Below, one piece after another: positions 17,346 to 26,795 of a stretch of 50,569 nt of DNA. The position numbers and the translations under genes were made by a program. Each line of letters opens with the position of its first letter. The first letter of the stretch is position 1. Source of the stretch: Bacillota bacterium (lineage in GTDB: Bacteria > Bacillota > Limnochordia > DUMW01); NCBI GenBank assembly GCA_012839765.1, contig DUMW01000058.1, forward strand, positions 1 to 50,569. The letters are read 5' to 3'. The notes under the pieces were generated by a model. That model was given only the letters and a program-made list of their open reading frames with translations, was not told where the DNA came from and did not search any database.

Positions 17346-18275
17346 ATGGGTGAGCGAATAGAGCCCAAGTGGCCGGTACGGTTGCTTTCGTTTGCCCGGG
17401 CGTTTACCGTAGGCTTGGCCTACTATTCGGTGCATAGATTCCCCGGGCTTACTTCTTCTTTTGTAGCGATCTTTACGGCCCTTTTGCCCTTTGATTTGAT
17501 GGTGTCCCTGCCGAGTTTGCGTACCCGTCGGGCGGCGGTGAAACAGATTGTGCTTGTCGTTGTTCCCAGGATCACCGCCACGGCCTTGACCCTGTTTAAG
17601 GGGTTGTTTATCGGGATTATCTTTGGTACTATTACCCGATTGGGCCTTCCGGTATTCTTCGGAGCGGTGCTGACCGCCGGAATCGCCTATAGTATAGCTG
17701 TAGCTACCAAATGGAATATTTCGGGTTACGTGGGAATGATCGCTGGGCTGAACGTTTTCCAGGAAATCGTGGCGGCGTCAGTGGCCGAGGAAATGTTGAT
17801 GACGGTGTTGAAGGTCAGCTTAATCGCTTCCTACGGGACCTTTGGAGCATTGCTGGCCGGCTGGGGAGCGGGGTTGCTGATCGGACTAGTGACCCGACTC
17901 TTTTTACCCCGAGGCTATCGATACTTGAAGAGCGCGGCCTATGACCAACCCTTGGAGTATCGACCGTTTAAGGAAGTGACTGGGACAGGCAATGAAATGG
18001 CGCTACTTACACTGACCATTTCGGAGGACAGTCCCTTGGCGGGAAGCACTTTAGCTCAACTTGCCCTTAAGGAACGGTTCAACGCCTATGTGCTTTCGAT
18101 CCACCGGGGAGAGACGCACATTCCTGCACCCAGCGGTAAAGACTATCTGTATCCCAACGATCAGGCTTTGATCTGGATACCTAAAGAGAGGGTACCAGAA
18201 CTACTTTCTACAGCGCGAAGGAGCCATGAAAATGAGCAGCAAGAGATTCAGTTATGGGGGCCAGGCGGTAATTGA
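17346..18275 (+). CDS. Membrane protein with C-terminal TrkA-C (RCK-C) domain
   Basis: 309 residues. AAGGGGAGGGG lies just upstream. The first 200 or so residues contain several hydrophobic helices (for example LLPFDLMVSLP, GLFIGIIFGTITRLGLPVFF, FGALLAGWGAGLLIGLV). Residues about 225-295 are a TrkA-C domain (LTISEDSPLAGSTLAQLALK, NDQALIWIPKERV), which binds ligands such as cyclic di-AMP in some transport regulators. The protein is therefore a probable ion or small-molecule transporter, or its regulator, but the membrane part matches no transporter I can name. Its end overlaps the yqhQ start by 44 bases, implying coupled translation. Confidence 0.75.
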   Translation: MGERIEPKWPVRLLSFARAFTVGLAYYSVHRFPGLTSSFVAIFTALLPFDLMVSLPSLRTRRAAVKQIVLVVVPRITATALTLFKGLFIGIIFGTITRLGLPVFFGAVLTAGIAYSIAVATKWNISGYVGMIAGLNVFQEIVAASVAEEMLMTVLKVSLIASYGTFGALLAGWGAGLLIGLVTRLFLPRGYRYLKSAAYDQPLEYRPFKEVTGTGNEMALLTLTISEDSPLAGSTLAQLALKERFNAYVLSIHRGETHIPAPSGKDYLYPNDQALIWIPKERVPELLSTARRSHENEQQEIQLWGPGGN

Positions 18276-19122
18276 AGGCGTGATGATGCGTGGTCGTAGA
18301 ACCATGGCCATTGCCGTAAGGAATAACAATCGGGACATTGTCCTGAATGAAGAAACATTGCAGCCCTTGGCGGACAAGTATCCCTTCCTCGGTTGGCCCA
18401 TCATCCGGGGGGCGGTTTCCCTCGTGGAGACTCTGGTGATTTCTATCAAAGCTCTCAACTATTCTGCTAGTGTTATTGCCGAGGATGAGGGAGAAGAACT
18501 GGGTACGAAGGAACTGGTCCTTACAATGGCGATGGCCCTGTTGCTTACGGTGGGCATCTTCATTGTGTTACCGGCGTTTTTGTTGCGTTTTGTTCAGAGT
18601 CATATCACTAGTAATGTGCTTTTGAATGTGGTGGAGGGATTAATCAAGATCACCCTGTTTGTGTCCTATATCGCGCTGATCTCCCAGATGGCAGATATTC
18701 GGCGGGTCTTTCAGTACCATGGAGCCGAACACAAGACCATCAATTGCTACGAGCAGGGTGAGGAGCTGACGCTGAACAATGTGCGCAAGCACAGCCCCAT
18801 CCATGCCCGTTGTGGCACAAACTTCATCTTGATCGTCTTCTTTACCAGTATCTTTATTTTCTCCTTCTTTGGTCGTCCACCCTTTTTGATTCGTGTGTTG
18901 ACCCATTTGGCGATTCTACCCTTGGTGGCTGGTTTGTCCTATGAGGTGATTAAACTGGCCGGCAAAAAGAATGCCAACCCCTTGGTACGGGCGGTCGCCA
19001 AACCGGGCCTACTTTTGCAGAAACTCACTACTCGGGAACCGGACGACGATCAGATCATGGTGGCGATCCGTTCGTTGGAAGCCGTGTTGAACCAAGAAGA
19101 GAGAAAGAATCAGAACGCTTAG
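18232..19122 (+). CDS. yqhQ: YqhQ-type DUF1385 membrane protein
   Basis: 296 residues. AAGGAG lies 8 bases before this ATG and only 2 bases before an alternative ATG at 18226. The N-terminal YGGQAVIEGVMMRGRRTMAIAVR is the DUF1385 signature, as is FQYHGAEHKTINCYEQGE with its HGAEHK core and KHSPIHARCGTNFI. Four or more membrane helices follow in between and after. The family's function is not settled. The gene commonly sits upstream of prfA-prmC in clostridia, as here. The reading frame begins inside the TrkA-C gene, which links the two proteins' expression. Confidence 0.92.
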   Translation: MSSKRFSYGGQAVIEGVMMRGRRTMAIAVRNNNRDIVLNEETLQPLADKYPFLGWPIIRGAVSLVETLVISIKALNYSASVIAEDEGEELGTKELVLTMAMALLLTVGIFIVLPAFLLRFVQSHITSNVLLNVVEGLIKITLFVSYIALISQMADIRRVFQYHGAEHKTINCYEQGEELTLNNVRKHSPIHARCGTNFILIVFFTSIFIFSFFGRPPFLIRVLTHLAILPLVAGLSYEVIKLAGKKNANPLVRAVAKPGLLLQKLTTREPDDDQIMVAIRSLEAVLNQEERKNQNA

Positions 19123-19159
19123 AAGATTAGTGTAAGGCTAAAGACGGGGTGTTATCTAG

Positions 19160-20230
19160 ATGTTTGAGCAATTGGCGAGTGCGGAAAAGCGGTATGAAGA
19201 GCTGACAAAGAAGTTGGGGGATCCGGAGATTATCGGTCAGCAGCAGTTGTATACCCAATATGCAAAGGAGCATGCGGATCTCGGCCGTTTGGTAGAGCTT
19301 TACCGGGAGTACAAGGCAGTGGAGGAGGAGCTGTCCGAGCTGGACACCATGTCCGAGGACGATCCGGACTTGGCGGCCCTTATCGAAGAAGAACGGGAAA
19401 AACTCACGGTGCGGAAGGAGAAGCTCACTAAGGAGCTAAGGTTGATGCTGCTACCGAAGGATCCCAATGACGATAAGAACGTCATTATGGAGATCCGGGC
19501 CGGGGCCGGTGGTGAGGAGGCCGCCCTATTTGCCGCGGATCTGTTTCGTATGTACAACCGCTATGCGGAAACGGTTAACTGGAAAGTGGAAACTATGAGT
19601 ACCAGCACCACGGGGCTGGATGGGTTGAAAGAGGTTATCTTTATGGTCAGTGGCAAGGGTGCCTACAGCCGACTCAAGTATGAAAGCGGCGTGCACCGGG
19701 TCCAACGGGTTCCTGCCACGGAGGCCAGCGGGCGGATCCATACTTCGACGGCGACGGTCGCCGTTTTACCCGAAGCGGAAGAAGTGGAAGTAGAGATTAA
19801 CCCCCAGGACATCCGGATCGATGTCTTCCGGTCCACTGGTCCCGGTGGACAAAGTGTGAACACCACAGATTCCGCGGTGCGCATTACCCACCTTCCTACG
19901 GGGATCGTGGTCAGCTGTCAAGATGAGAAATCACAGCACAAGAACCGGGAAAAGGCAATGAAGATTCTGCGGGCTCGCCTGCTGGACAAGATACAGCGGG
20001 AACAGCAGGAGAAGCTTTCTAGTGAAAGGCGCAGTCAGGTGGGTACCGGAGAAAGGTCTGAGCGGATCCGGACGTACAATTTCCCCCAAGGTCGAGTTAC
20101 GGATCACCGGATCGGTTTGACTTTATACAATCTCGATCAAGTGATGGATGGCGAGTTGGACTTGATCATCGAGCCGTTAATCGAGGCGGAACAGAAACTG
20201 GCCCTGGGAAATCTGGAGGAGCAGAAGTAG
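19160..20230 (+). CDS. prfA: Peptide chain release factor 1
   Basis: 356 residues, full length for RF1. The catalytic GPGGQ loop (Gly-Gly-Gln near 229-231) directs peptidyl-tRNA hydrolysis at the ribosome, and the codon-recognition domain lies upstream with the [11 protein letters not shown] region around residue 190. GACGGGGTG precedes the ATG. It recognises UAA and UAG stop codons. The next gene starts on the base after its stop codon and encodes the methylase that modifies the GGQ glutamine, a conserved and functionally sensible pair. Confidence 0.98.
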   Translation: MFEQLASAEKRYEELTKKLGDPEIIGQQQLYTQYAKEHADLGRLVELYREYKAVEEELSELDTMSEDDPDLAALIEEEREKLTVRKEKLTKELRLMLLPKDPNDDKNVIMEIRAGAGGEEAALFAADLFRMYNRYAETVNWKVETMSTSTTGLDGLKEVIFMVSGKGAYSRLKYESGVHRVQRVPATEASGRIHTSTATVAVLPEAEEVEVEINPQDIRIDVFRSTGPGGQSVNTTDSAVRITHLPTGIVVSCQDEKSQHKNREKAMKILRARLLDKIQREQQEKLSSERRSQVGTGERSERIRTYNFPQGRVTDHRIGLTLYNLDQVMDGELDLIIEPLIEAEQKLALGNLEEQK

Positions 20231-21121
20231 ATGGGGCAACCGAGTCGGAAAGTATTAGAGCTTTTGACCCTATCCACCGATTACCTGAAAAAGGCGGGGG
20301 TGGATACACCCCGACTGGATGCCGAGGTGTTGCTGGCCTATTGTTTAGGGCTTGAGCGGATTTGGCTGTATGTTTACCACGATCGTCCCGTTACGGAGGA
20401 AGAGCTGAATTGCTATCGCCGGCTCATCGCCCGCCGGGGCAAGCACTGCCCTGTGGCTTATCTTACGGGGGAGAAGGAATTCATGTCCCTGTCATTTCAC
20501 GTGACCCCGGATGTGCTAATTCCACGGCCAGATACGGAGATACTAGTAGAGTCGGTGATTACACGGGTATCCGCCAGTTTTCCCGAGGGGGAAGTACGGA
20601 TTGTGGACATAGGCACCGGCAGTGGTGCCATCGCGGTGTCCCTGGCCCACTTGCTACCCCATGTGTCTGTGATGGCTTTGGACATTAGTCCGAAGGCCTT
20701 AACCATAGCAGAGGATAATGCCCAGCGACATGGGGTTGCTTCCCGGTGCCGCTTTCTCCGCAGTGATTTACTCTCGGGCTTGCCCCCGGGGTATCAGGCC
20801 CATGTTTTGGTGAGTAATCCACCCTATATTTCCCTCCCCCAATGGGAGGAGTTACCCCGGTCGGTCCGGGAATATGAGCCTGAGATCGCCCTGAAGGCGG
20901 GGGCTGATGGCCTTGACTTTTACCGGCGGATCTTCCAGGAAGCCCCACCCTATCTGTTACCGGGGGGCTACTTGTTTTTGGAGATCGGTGCGGGACAAAG
21001 GGAAGCGGTCTGCCAGCTGGGAATGGCCAAGGGGTGGAACCTGGAAGAGGTACACAAAGATCATGCAGGGATCGAACGAGTTCTCGTTTTCTGCCAGGAA
21101 GACAATTCGAGGTGGAATTAG
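20231..21121 (+). CDS. prmC: Release factor glutamine N5-methyltransferase
   Basis: 296 residues. The N-terminal helical domain binds the release factor, and the C-terminal Rossmann-type methyltransferase has VDIGTGSGAIAVSLA (S-adenosylmethionine site) and SNPPYIS, the NPPY motif that positions the glutamine. It methylates the GGQ glutamine of RF1 and RF2. The start is directly adjacent to the prfA stop, with no separate strong ribosome binding site other than GGAGGAGCAGAAG inside prfA. In Bacillus, spoIIR follows this gene; it is absent here. Confidence 0.97.
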   Translation: MGQPSRKVLELLTLSTDYLKKAGVDTPRLDAEVLLAYCLGLERIWLYVYHDRPVTEEELNCYRRLIARRGKHCPVAYLTGEKEFMSLSFHVTPDVLIPRPDTEILVESVITRVSASFPEGEVRIVDIGTGSGAIAVSLAHLLPHVSVMALDISPKALTIAEDNAQRHGVASRCRFLRSDLLSGLPPGYQAHVLVSNPPYISLPQWEELPRSVREYEPEIALKAGADGLDFYRRIFQEAPPYLLPGGYLFLEIGAGQREAVCQLGMAKGWNLEEVHKDHAGIERVLVFCQEDNSRWN

Positions 21122-22174
21122 TTGCCTAAAGATACACTATTTTTGGACATGCGCACAGGGATCGATGAGGGGCAGATGGCCCAGGCGGCCGCGATCTTAC
21201 GCCAGGGCGGTCTGGTGGCCTTTCCCACTGAAACGGTCTACGGCTTAGGCGCCAATGCCTTGGACGAAGTTGCGGTGGCAGGTATTTTTCAGGCCAAAGG
21301 AAGACCCCAGGATAACCCCTTGATCGTCCACGTTGCGGAGCAGGAACAGTTGTATGACCTGGTTCAGAGTGTTCCCTCCTGTGCTCGGGATCTCATAGGG
21401 CGCTTTTGGCCTGGCCCTTTGTCCTTGATTTTCAAGAAGGCTCCACAGGTGCCCCTGCGTACCACCGGGGGCCTGGACACGGTGGCGATCCGGATGCCGG
21501 ATCATCCGGTGGCTCTGAAGCTGATCGCCGAAGCCCAGGTACCCGTGGCCGCACCCAGTGCCAATGTCTCCGGGCGTCCGTCCCCGACGACGGCGGCTCA
21601 CGTCCACAGGGACCTGGCGGGAAGAATTGATTGTATCATCGATGGTGGCCCCACGGGGATCGGGGTGGAGTCCACGGTGTTGGACCTGACCAGCACCCCA
21701 CCGATGGTGTTGCGTCCAGGGGGTGTAACCGTCGAAGAGCTGAGGGAGATCCTCGGTCCGGTGGATCTGGATCCCGCCCTGGAGGAAGAGCGCACGGTGC
21801 GCATCGCCCGTTCGCCTGGGATGAAGTATCGTCATTACGCTCCCGTAGCCAGGGTGCACTTGGTGCTTGATCGTCCGGGGGTGGAAAAGCGGGTGGAGGC
21901 TTTGGCGGGGGAACTGGCCAAGGCGGGCCGGCGGGTAGCCGTCATGGCTCCGGCCGAGAGCATTCCCTTATACACCAATGGCCAGTTGCTCTTGGAACCG
22001 ATGGGCCAGGTCCAGAAACCCGTGACCATCGCAGCCAACCTATACGGACTGCTCCGAAAAATGGATCACCTCGGTGTTGATGATATTGTTGTGCAGGGGA
22101 TAGAGGAGAAGGGACTGGGTCTTGCGATCATGAATCGCTTGCGCAAGGCGGCTGGTGGAAGGATCGTGTCATAA
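21122..22174 (+). CDS. tsaC: L-threonylcarbamoyladenylate synthase (Sua5 type)
   Basis: 350 residues, the long Sua5 form with a YrdC domain plus a C-terminal Sua5 domain. YrdC motifs are QGGLVAFPTETVYGLGANA, KGRPQDNPLIVH (the KxR-x-SxxN-like nucleotide site), and VPVAAPSANVSGRPSPT. The linker has RSPGMKYRHYAP, conserved in Sua5. It makes threonylcarbamoyl-AMP from threonine, bicarbonate and ATP, the first step to the t6A37 modification of ANN-decoding tRNAs. It begins with TTG directly after the prmC stop, behind AGGTGG. Confidence 0.96.
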   Translation: MPKDTLFLDMRTGIDEGQMAQAAAILRQGGLVAFPTETVYGLGANALDEVAVAGIFQAKGRPQDNPLIVHVAEQEQLYDLVQSVPSCARDLIGRFWPGPLSLIFKKAPQVPLRTTGGLDTVAIRMPDHPVALKLIAEAQVPVAAPSANVSGRPSPTTAAHVHRDLAGRIDCIIDGGPTGIGVESTVLDLTSTPPMVLRPGGVTVEELREILGPVDLDPALEEERTVRIARSPGMKYRHYAPVARVHLVLDRPGVEKRVEALAGELAKAGRRVAVMAPAESIPLYTNGQLLLEPMGQVQKPVTIAANLYGLLRKMDHLGVDDIVVQGIEEKGLGLAIMNRLRKAAGGRIVS

Positions 22175-22190
22175 TCCCTTATGTAAAGGA

Positions 22191-23156
22191 GTGAAGGGCA
22201 TTAAGACCATATTGTTCGTCTGTACCGGTAACACTTGTCGTTCCCCCATGGCGGAAGGACTCTTGAAAAAACGTCTGAGGGAACTGGGGAGAACTGATAT
22301 CAAGGTGCTGTCCCGGGGAGTCGCTGTGGGATATGCGGCACCGGCCAGTGAGAACGCGCAGAAGGTGATGGCAGAGGATTACCAGGTGGATCTGGAACGT
22401 CATCGGGCGGCCCTGCTGACCGCAGAGGACCTTAAGGGGGCTAGCTTGGTCTTGACTATGACCCGGCGACACAAGGAACTGCTTGAACAGGAGTTCCCCT
22501 GGATCCGGGACAGACTCTTTACACTGAAGGAGTATGCGGCTTTGCGGTCGGAGCAGGAAGGAAAGTACGGCGATGGACCCGAAGATTTAGACATTGCCGA
22601 TCCCTTCGGGCAAGGGGTAGAGATCTACCGGAAAAGTGCCAGGGAGATCGAAAAGGCAATTGAAGTGCTCTTGCTTGACTTGGTAAAGGGTGATTCTTGG
22701 GGAGGTAGTCACATGGTTGTTGCATTGGGTTGCGATCATGCTGGCGTACAGTTGAAAGCGGAGATCATCGAGTACTTGAAGGAGAAGAACATTCCCTATA
22801 TAGATTTTGGAACGGATTCCGATGAAGCAGTGGATTATCCAGATTTTGCCGCCAAGGTCGCCCAGGCCGTGGTCAGCGGGCAGTGTCAGCGGGGGATCTT
22901 GATCTGCGGTACGGGAATCGGCATGTGTATTGCGGCGAACAAAGTGCGGGGAATCCGGGCGGCCAGTTGCAGTGATACCTTTTCTGCTCGGGCCAGCCGG
23001 GAGCATAACGATGCGAACGTGCTTTGTTTGGGAGCCCGAGTGTTGGGGCCCGGGCTGGCCGTTGAACTGGTGGACGTGTGGTTGCATACCCAGTTTCAAG
23101 CGGAGCACCCCCGACACAAGCGCAGAATCGATAAGATGATGCAACTGGAAGACTAG
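22191..23156 (+). CDS. ywlE-rpiB: Fused protein-arginine phosphatase (YwlE) and ribose-5-phosphate isomerase B
   Basis: 321 residues from GTG. The first part is a low-molecular-weight phosphatase with the P-loop [14 protein letters not shown] (nucleophile Cys11, Arg17) and the DPFG Asp loop. Thr15 matches the threonine that gives Bacillus YwlE its phosphoarginine specificity. From about residue 175 the second part is Rpi[24 protein letters not shown], and [13 protein letters not shown] with the catalytic Cys. The linker is only [16 protein letters not shown] lies 7 bases before an in-frame ATG at 22713, so free RpiB could also be made. The GTG overlaps AAGGAG; an ATT at 22200, 8 bases after AAGGAG, would give the family-like start (M)KTILFVCTG and deserves consideration. 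Confidence 0.9.
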   Translation: MKGIKTILFVCTGNTCRSPMAEGLLKKRLRELGRTDIKVLSRGVAVGYAAPASENAQKVMAEDYQVDLERHRAALLTAEDLKGASLVLTMTRRHKELLEQEFPWIRDRLFTLKEYAALRSEQEGKYGDGPEDLDIADPFGQGVEIYRKSAREIEKAIEVLLLDLVKGDSWGGSHMVVALGCDHAGVQLKAEIIEYLKEKNIPYIDFGTDSDEAVDYPDFAAKVAQAVVSGQCQRGILICGTGIGMCIAANKVRGIRAASCSDTFSARASREHNDANVLCLGARVLGPGLAVELVDVWLHTQFQAEHPRHKRRIDKMMQLED

Positions 23157-23229
23157 TGGGAGAGAATGTTTCCCGGAGGGGAGGAAACAGGATCGTCTTT
23201 GCCGGTTGGCAACCAGCGGAGATGGTTCT

Positions 23230-23682
23230 GTGTACGTTGTGCGGCCGAGTTGGGATCAATACTTCATGGAGATTGCAAAGTTGGTGGCTAAGCGGTCCAC
23301 TTGTCTGCGCCGGCAGGTGGGTGCAGTGCTGGTTCGGGATAAAAGGATCGTAGCCACAGGATATAACGGCGCTCCCGCCAATTTGCCCCATTGCTTGGAT
23401 ATTGGCTGTCTACGACAGGAGCAGTCGATTCCCTCAGGACAACGGCATGAGCTTTGTCGTGGGATTCACGCAGAGCAGAATGCGATTATCCAAGCCGCCT
23501 TGCATGGTGTGAGTACTAAGGACTGTAGTATCTATGTTACGCACCAACCCTGTATCCTGTGTGCTAAGATGCTGATCAACGCGGGCATCGTGCGGGTTAT
23601 TTACGCGGGGGATTACCCCGATGAGGTGGCCGCCCAATTGTTGAAAGAGGCGGGGATCGCGGTGGAAGCGGTAAGTCCTTAG
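23230..23682 (+). CDS. comEB: dCMP deaminase, ComEB family
   Basis: 150 residues from a GTG that lies 8 bases after GGAG; an upstream TTG at 23206 lacks a site. The protein opens with [20 protein letters not shown], typical of ComEB. HAEQNAI (zinc histidine and catalytic Glu) and [10 protein letters not shown] (two zinc cysteines) form the deaminase centre, and [13 protein letters not shown] is the family's substrate loop. It deaminates dCMP to dUMP for thymidylate synthesis. In clostridia it often lies between rpiB and the tagO/wecA gene, as here. It is likely cotranscribed with both. Confidence 0.95.
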   Translation: MYVVRPSWDQYFMEIAKLVAKRSTCLRRQVGAVLVRDKRIVATGYNGAPANLPHCLDIGCLRQEQSIPSGQRHELCRGIHAEQNAIIQAALHGVSTKDCSIYVTHQPCILCAKMLINAGIVRVIYAGDYPDEVAAQLLKEAGIAVEAVSP

Positions 23683-23696
23683 GGAGGCGTTAAAGG

Positions 23697-24713
23697 GTGG
23701 TTAGGGCGGCGATTTTCAGCTTTTTTTTCAGTGCGGTGGCCAGCGGTGTGCTTTATTCCCTTGCACCCAGATTGAGGTTGCTGGATTATCCCAATCATCG
23801 CCGCATTAACCCCCAGCCTTTAGCCAACGGCGGCGGTATCGCCATCGTGTTGGGGATCCTTCTGTCTACCCTGTTTTTTCTTGACGGTCCGGGATTTGTC
23901 AGTATTCCCCTTCTTATGATTCTAGTCTTGGGGATTTGCGACGACATTTTTGAACTGAGGGCCCTGTATAAGCTCATCGGTCAACTGGTGGTGGCGGCGG
24001 TAGCAGTGGCTGGGGGGATCTTGATCCCTGAGGTGACCGGCCCTCTGACCGGCAGGTCCCTGTCTTTGGGGTGGCTAGCCTATCCTGCCACGGTGATTTG
24101 GCTTGTCGCCATGACCAACGTGATAAACTTCGTGGACGGCTTGGACGGACTGGCGGGGGGAATCAGCCTCGCTTGCTGTCTCTATCTGTATGTAACCTTC
24201 CGGCAGCTGGGTCTCATGGCGGAAGGAGCGATGGTGTTGGTGATGGCCGGCGCGCTCGTTGGTTTCTTACCCTTCAATTTCCCCCGGGCCAAGTTAGTGC
24301 TGGGAGATGCGGGGGCGATGAGTCTCGGGTTCCTGCTGGCGGTACTGATGACGCGGCTGTCGGGGGTAGGGGCCTTTCGTCCTTCGGTACTCTTTATCCT
24401 GTTGGCCCTACCTATTTTGGACACTGCCTGGGCCATCTACCGTCGGACCAAACGTAAGACACCCTTTTACCTTGGGGACCGGGAGCATTTACATTATCGT
24501 TTGGCCGATCATCTGCGGTCAGGGACCGTAGCCTCAGCGGTACTGGTGCTGATGAGCCTTGGAAATACCGGTATCGCCCTTGGGTTAAGCCATTTGCCCG
24601 CCTGGGTATCACTCCCTGTGGTTGTTTTCTTGAGTTATGGCTATACCTTGATGGCCCAACGGTTGCAGGTGATCCCTCCTTTGAGATGGGGAAGAAGCGG
24701 GTTACATAAGTGA
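23697..24713 (+). CDS. tagO: Undecaprenyl-phosphate GlcNAc-1-phosphate transferase
   Basis: 338 residues with about ten membrane helices, MraY/WecA superfamily. Key motifs are DDIFELRALYK (Mg-binding Asp-Asp), NVINFVDGLDGLAGG (catalytic loop), KLVLGDAGAMSLGF, and the basic cytosolic DREHLHYRL loop. It transfers GlcNAc-1-phosphate to undecaprenyl phosphate, starting a surface polymer such as a secondary wall polymer, teichoic-like chain or O-antigen-type glycan. AGGGAGG precedes the GTG by 9 bases. The next gene makes UDP-ManNAc, the usual second sugar in such linkage units. In a diderm cell the final polymer could be outer-membrane rather than wall linked. Confidence 0.93.
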   Translation: MVRAAIFSFFFSAVASGVLYSLAPRLRLLDYPNHRRINPQPLANGGGIAIVLGILLSTLFFLDGPGFVSIPLLMILVLGICDDIFELRALYKLIGQLVVAAVAVAGGILIPEVTGPLTGRSLSLGWLAYPATVIWLVAMTNVINFVDGLDGLAGGISLACCLYLYVTFRQLGLMAEGAMVLVMAGALVGFLPFNFPRAKLVLGDAGAMSLGFLLAVLMTRLSGVGAFRPSVLFILLALPILDTAWAIYRRTKRKTPFYLGDREHLHYRLADHLRSGTVASAVLVLMSLGNTGIALGLSHLPAWVSLPVVVFLSYGYTLMAQRLQVIPPLRWGRSGLHK

Positions 24714-24736
24714 GGCAGTAGATGAGGGGGGAAGTC

Positions 24737-25891
24737 TTGAAAAGGCGGCTATCTGTACTGTGTGTTTTTGGTACCAGACCGGAAGCCATTAAAATGGCCC
24801 CCCTAGTCCTTCTGTTAAAAAGGGAACCGGATATCCGTCCCATTGTGGTGGTGACGGCGCAACATCGGGAAATGCTCGATCAGGTACTAGACATTTTCTC
24901 GATCCGGCCCGATTATGACCTAGATTTGATGCGTCCGGGTCAGACTTTGACCCAAGTTACCTGTGGGGTGCTGACTGGTCTGGAGGCGATTATTGCCCGG
25001 GAAGATCCCGATCTGGTGCTGGTCCACGGGGATACCACCACCAGCATGGCGGCAGCCCTAGCTAGTTACTATGGGAGAAGACCACTTGGACATGTGGAAG
25101 CAGGACTGCGGACCGGGGATAAGTATAATCCCTATCCGGAGGAGATGAATCGTCGGATTACTAGTAATCTGGGCGACTTGCATTTTTCCCCTACGGCCGC
25201 GGCCAAAGGGAACCTGTTGGCGGAAGGTGTTCCCGAGGAGAAGATCTACGTAACTGGAAACACGGTGGTGGATGCTCTTCGGTATATCATCGAACATCAC
25301 CGAAGCTTTTCTGATCCAGCCCTGGAAAGGCTTGTAGAGTCCACTGCACGATTGATTCTGCTTACGGCCCATCGGAGGGAGAGTTGGGGTGCCGGTTTGC
25401 GGGAGATCTTTGCGGCGGTGAGGGACTTAGTGAGGGATTTTTCCGATGTGCAGGTGGTGTTCCCGGTACATCGGAATCCGGTGGTGAGGGACCAGGCTAC
25501 CGCGGCCTTTGGTGGGCAGGAGCGTATCCACTTGATCCCTCCTCCCGCCTACAACGATTTTGTGCGATTGATGCAGCGGGCCTATCTTGTTTTGACCGAT
25601 TCCGGTGGAATTCAGGAAGAGGCGCCGGGATTGGGCGTGCCGGTCGTGGTCCTTCGGAACACCACCGAACGCCCCGAGGGTTTGGCGACGGGGAACGCGG
25701 TATTGGCCGGTACCAGGCGGGAGGGAATCTATCGACTGGTGGCTGACCTCCTCCAGGACCGGGAGAAGCATCGCCAGATGGCCCTGGCACCTAATCCTTA
25801 CGGTGATGGCAAGGCAAGTGTGCGGATCCGTGATGCCATATATCATCATTTTGGGCGAATAGCTAACCGTCCGCGGGACTATGTAATCTAG
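24737..25891 (+). CDS. mnaA: UDP-N-acetylglucosamine 2-epimerase
   Basis: 384 residues from a TTG placed 5 bases after AGGGGGG, giving the family-like opening (M)KRRLSVLCVFGTRPEAIKMAP; an ATG at 24722 would add five residues. GHVEAGLRTGD, EEMNRRITS, TAHRRESWG and the UDP-binding LTDSGGIQEEAPGLGVPVVVLRNTTERPE segments (long motif at about residues 290-320) are diagnostic. It is a non-hydrolysing GT-B fold enzyme interconverting UDP-GlcNAc and UDP-ManNAc. It follows tagO with 23 bases between, so the pair supplies and loads the first sugars of a surface polymer. Confidence 0.96.
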   Translation: MKRRLSVLCVFGTRPEAIKMAPLVLLLKREPDIRPIVVVTAQHREMLDQVLDIFSIRPDYDLDLMRPGQTLTQVTCGVLTGLEAIIAREDPDLVLVHGDTTTSMAAALASYYGRRPLGHVEAGLRTGDKYNPYPEEMNRRITSNLGDLHFSPTAAAKGNLLAEGVPEEKIYVTGNTVVDALRYIIEHHRSFSDPALERLVESTARLILLTAHRRESWGAGLREIFAAVRDLVRDFSDVQVVFPVHRNPVVRDQATAAFGGQERIHLIPPPAYNDFVRLMQRAYLVLTDSGGIQEEAPGLGVPVVVLRNTTERPEGLATGNAVLAGTRREGIYRLVADLLQDREKHRQMALAPNPYGDGKASVRIRDAIYHHFGRIANRPRDYVI

Positions 25892-25912
25892 CAAAAGAAG
25901 GACGTGAAGGCC

Positions 25913-26737
25913 GTGTCCCCAGAACAGTCTGTGCAGACGGAAACACCGAAGCGGAAGGAGACAAAGGTACCACCGGTGCTCCGGGTGGCCCTCCGTTTGG
26001 TTGGCGTGTGGTGCGTCTATTTGTTGTTGATGCACCAGGGGGCCCGGGTGATGGAAGAGGGCCTTTTGGAGTATCCCTTGGTGTGGGGTCTACAGCAGGC
26101 CGGGGTACATATTACCCGTCTGGAGATTTCCGCGGACGTATATCTGGGACCAGAATATTTCGGCCTAGGGGAGTTGAAGGAAGTGGCCATGGCCTTCGCC
26201 CAGCGATTGGGACTGAAACCAGCTGGCCTGGAGCTGTTGGCGGAGGCGGAGGCGGGGTTCAACCGCGTGCGGGCCTATGGCGAAGAACCGTTAAAAACGG
26301 TGGCGGTGGTGGCCACCTCCTTTGGTGGTGAACACTGGGTTTACGATCAGGTGGCTTCCGAGACCATCCTTTCGGTCCATTGGATCGAGGGGGCGGAAGA
26401 CCGGAGCCTGGATGTGTGGTCATCGCGTCGCAAGATCAAGCGGGCCTGCCGTAAAGTAGGGGAGCTGCAGAGTTTTCACCTGGTGTTTGTCGGATGGTTT
26501 CCGGGTGTTTTCACGCACGAAGACTTAGCCCTGTTGTTAGACCAGATTTCCGGTCACTGCAGGGATAGCAGTGAAGTAATGGATGCGGAACAGCTATTTA
26601 GAGTCTATTCTCCCCGCCTCGCAGAGGTGGTGACCCTTCCCCAAATAGGTGCTGTTAATGTGGAGATCAGAACACTCTACGACCCCCAAAGGGAGGTAAC
26701 TTACCTTCGGATCGGAGTGCCCACCCTGCCCCAATAA
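25913..26737 (+). CDS. ywmB: YwmB-family protein
   Basis: 274 residues from the GTG located 10 bases after AAGAAGGA; a GTG at 25904 is too close to that site. A single hydrophobic N-terminal segment (LRVALRLVGVWCVYLLLMHQG) suggests a membrane-anchored or exported protein. The body has the alternating alpha/beta pattern of the YwmB/DUF1779 family with ISADVYLGPEYFGLGELKEVA. YwmB is a poorly characterised protein found near sporulation and wall genes of endospore formers. In most relatives murA and spoIID follow; here the SpoIIQ-like gene comes next. Identity rests on weak sequence similarity and neighbourhood. Confidence 0.7.
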   Translation: MSPEQSVQTETPKRKETKVPPVLRVALRLVGVWCVYLLLMHQGARVMEEGLLEYPLVWGLQQAGVHITRLEISADVYLGPEYFGLGELKEVAMAFAQRLGLKPAGLELLAEAEAGFNRVRAYGEEPLKTVAVVATSFGGEHWVYDQVASETILSVHWIEGAEDRSLDVWSSRRKIKRACRKVGELQSFHLVFVGWFPGVFTHEDLALLLDQISGHCRDSSEVMDAEQLFRVYSPRLAEVVTLPQIGAVNVEIRTLYDPQREVTYLRIGVPTLPQ

Positions 26738-26795
26738 TTCTATACACATGTATTAAATTGGTAGCCCCGGGAAGAATAACTAACGGGGTGATTTT

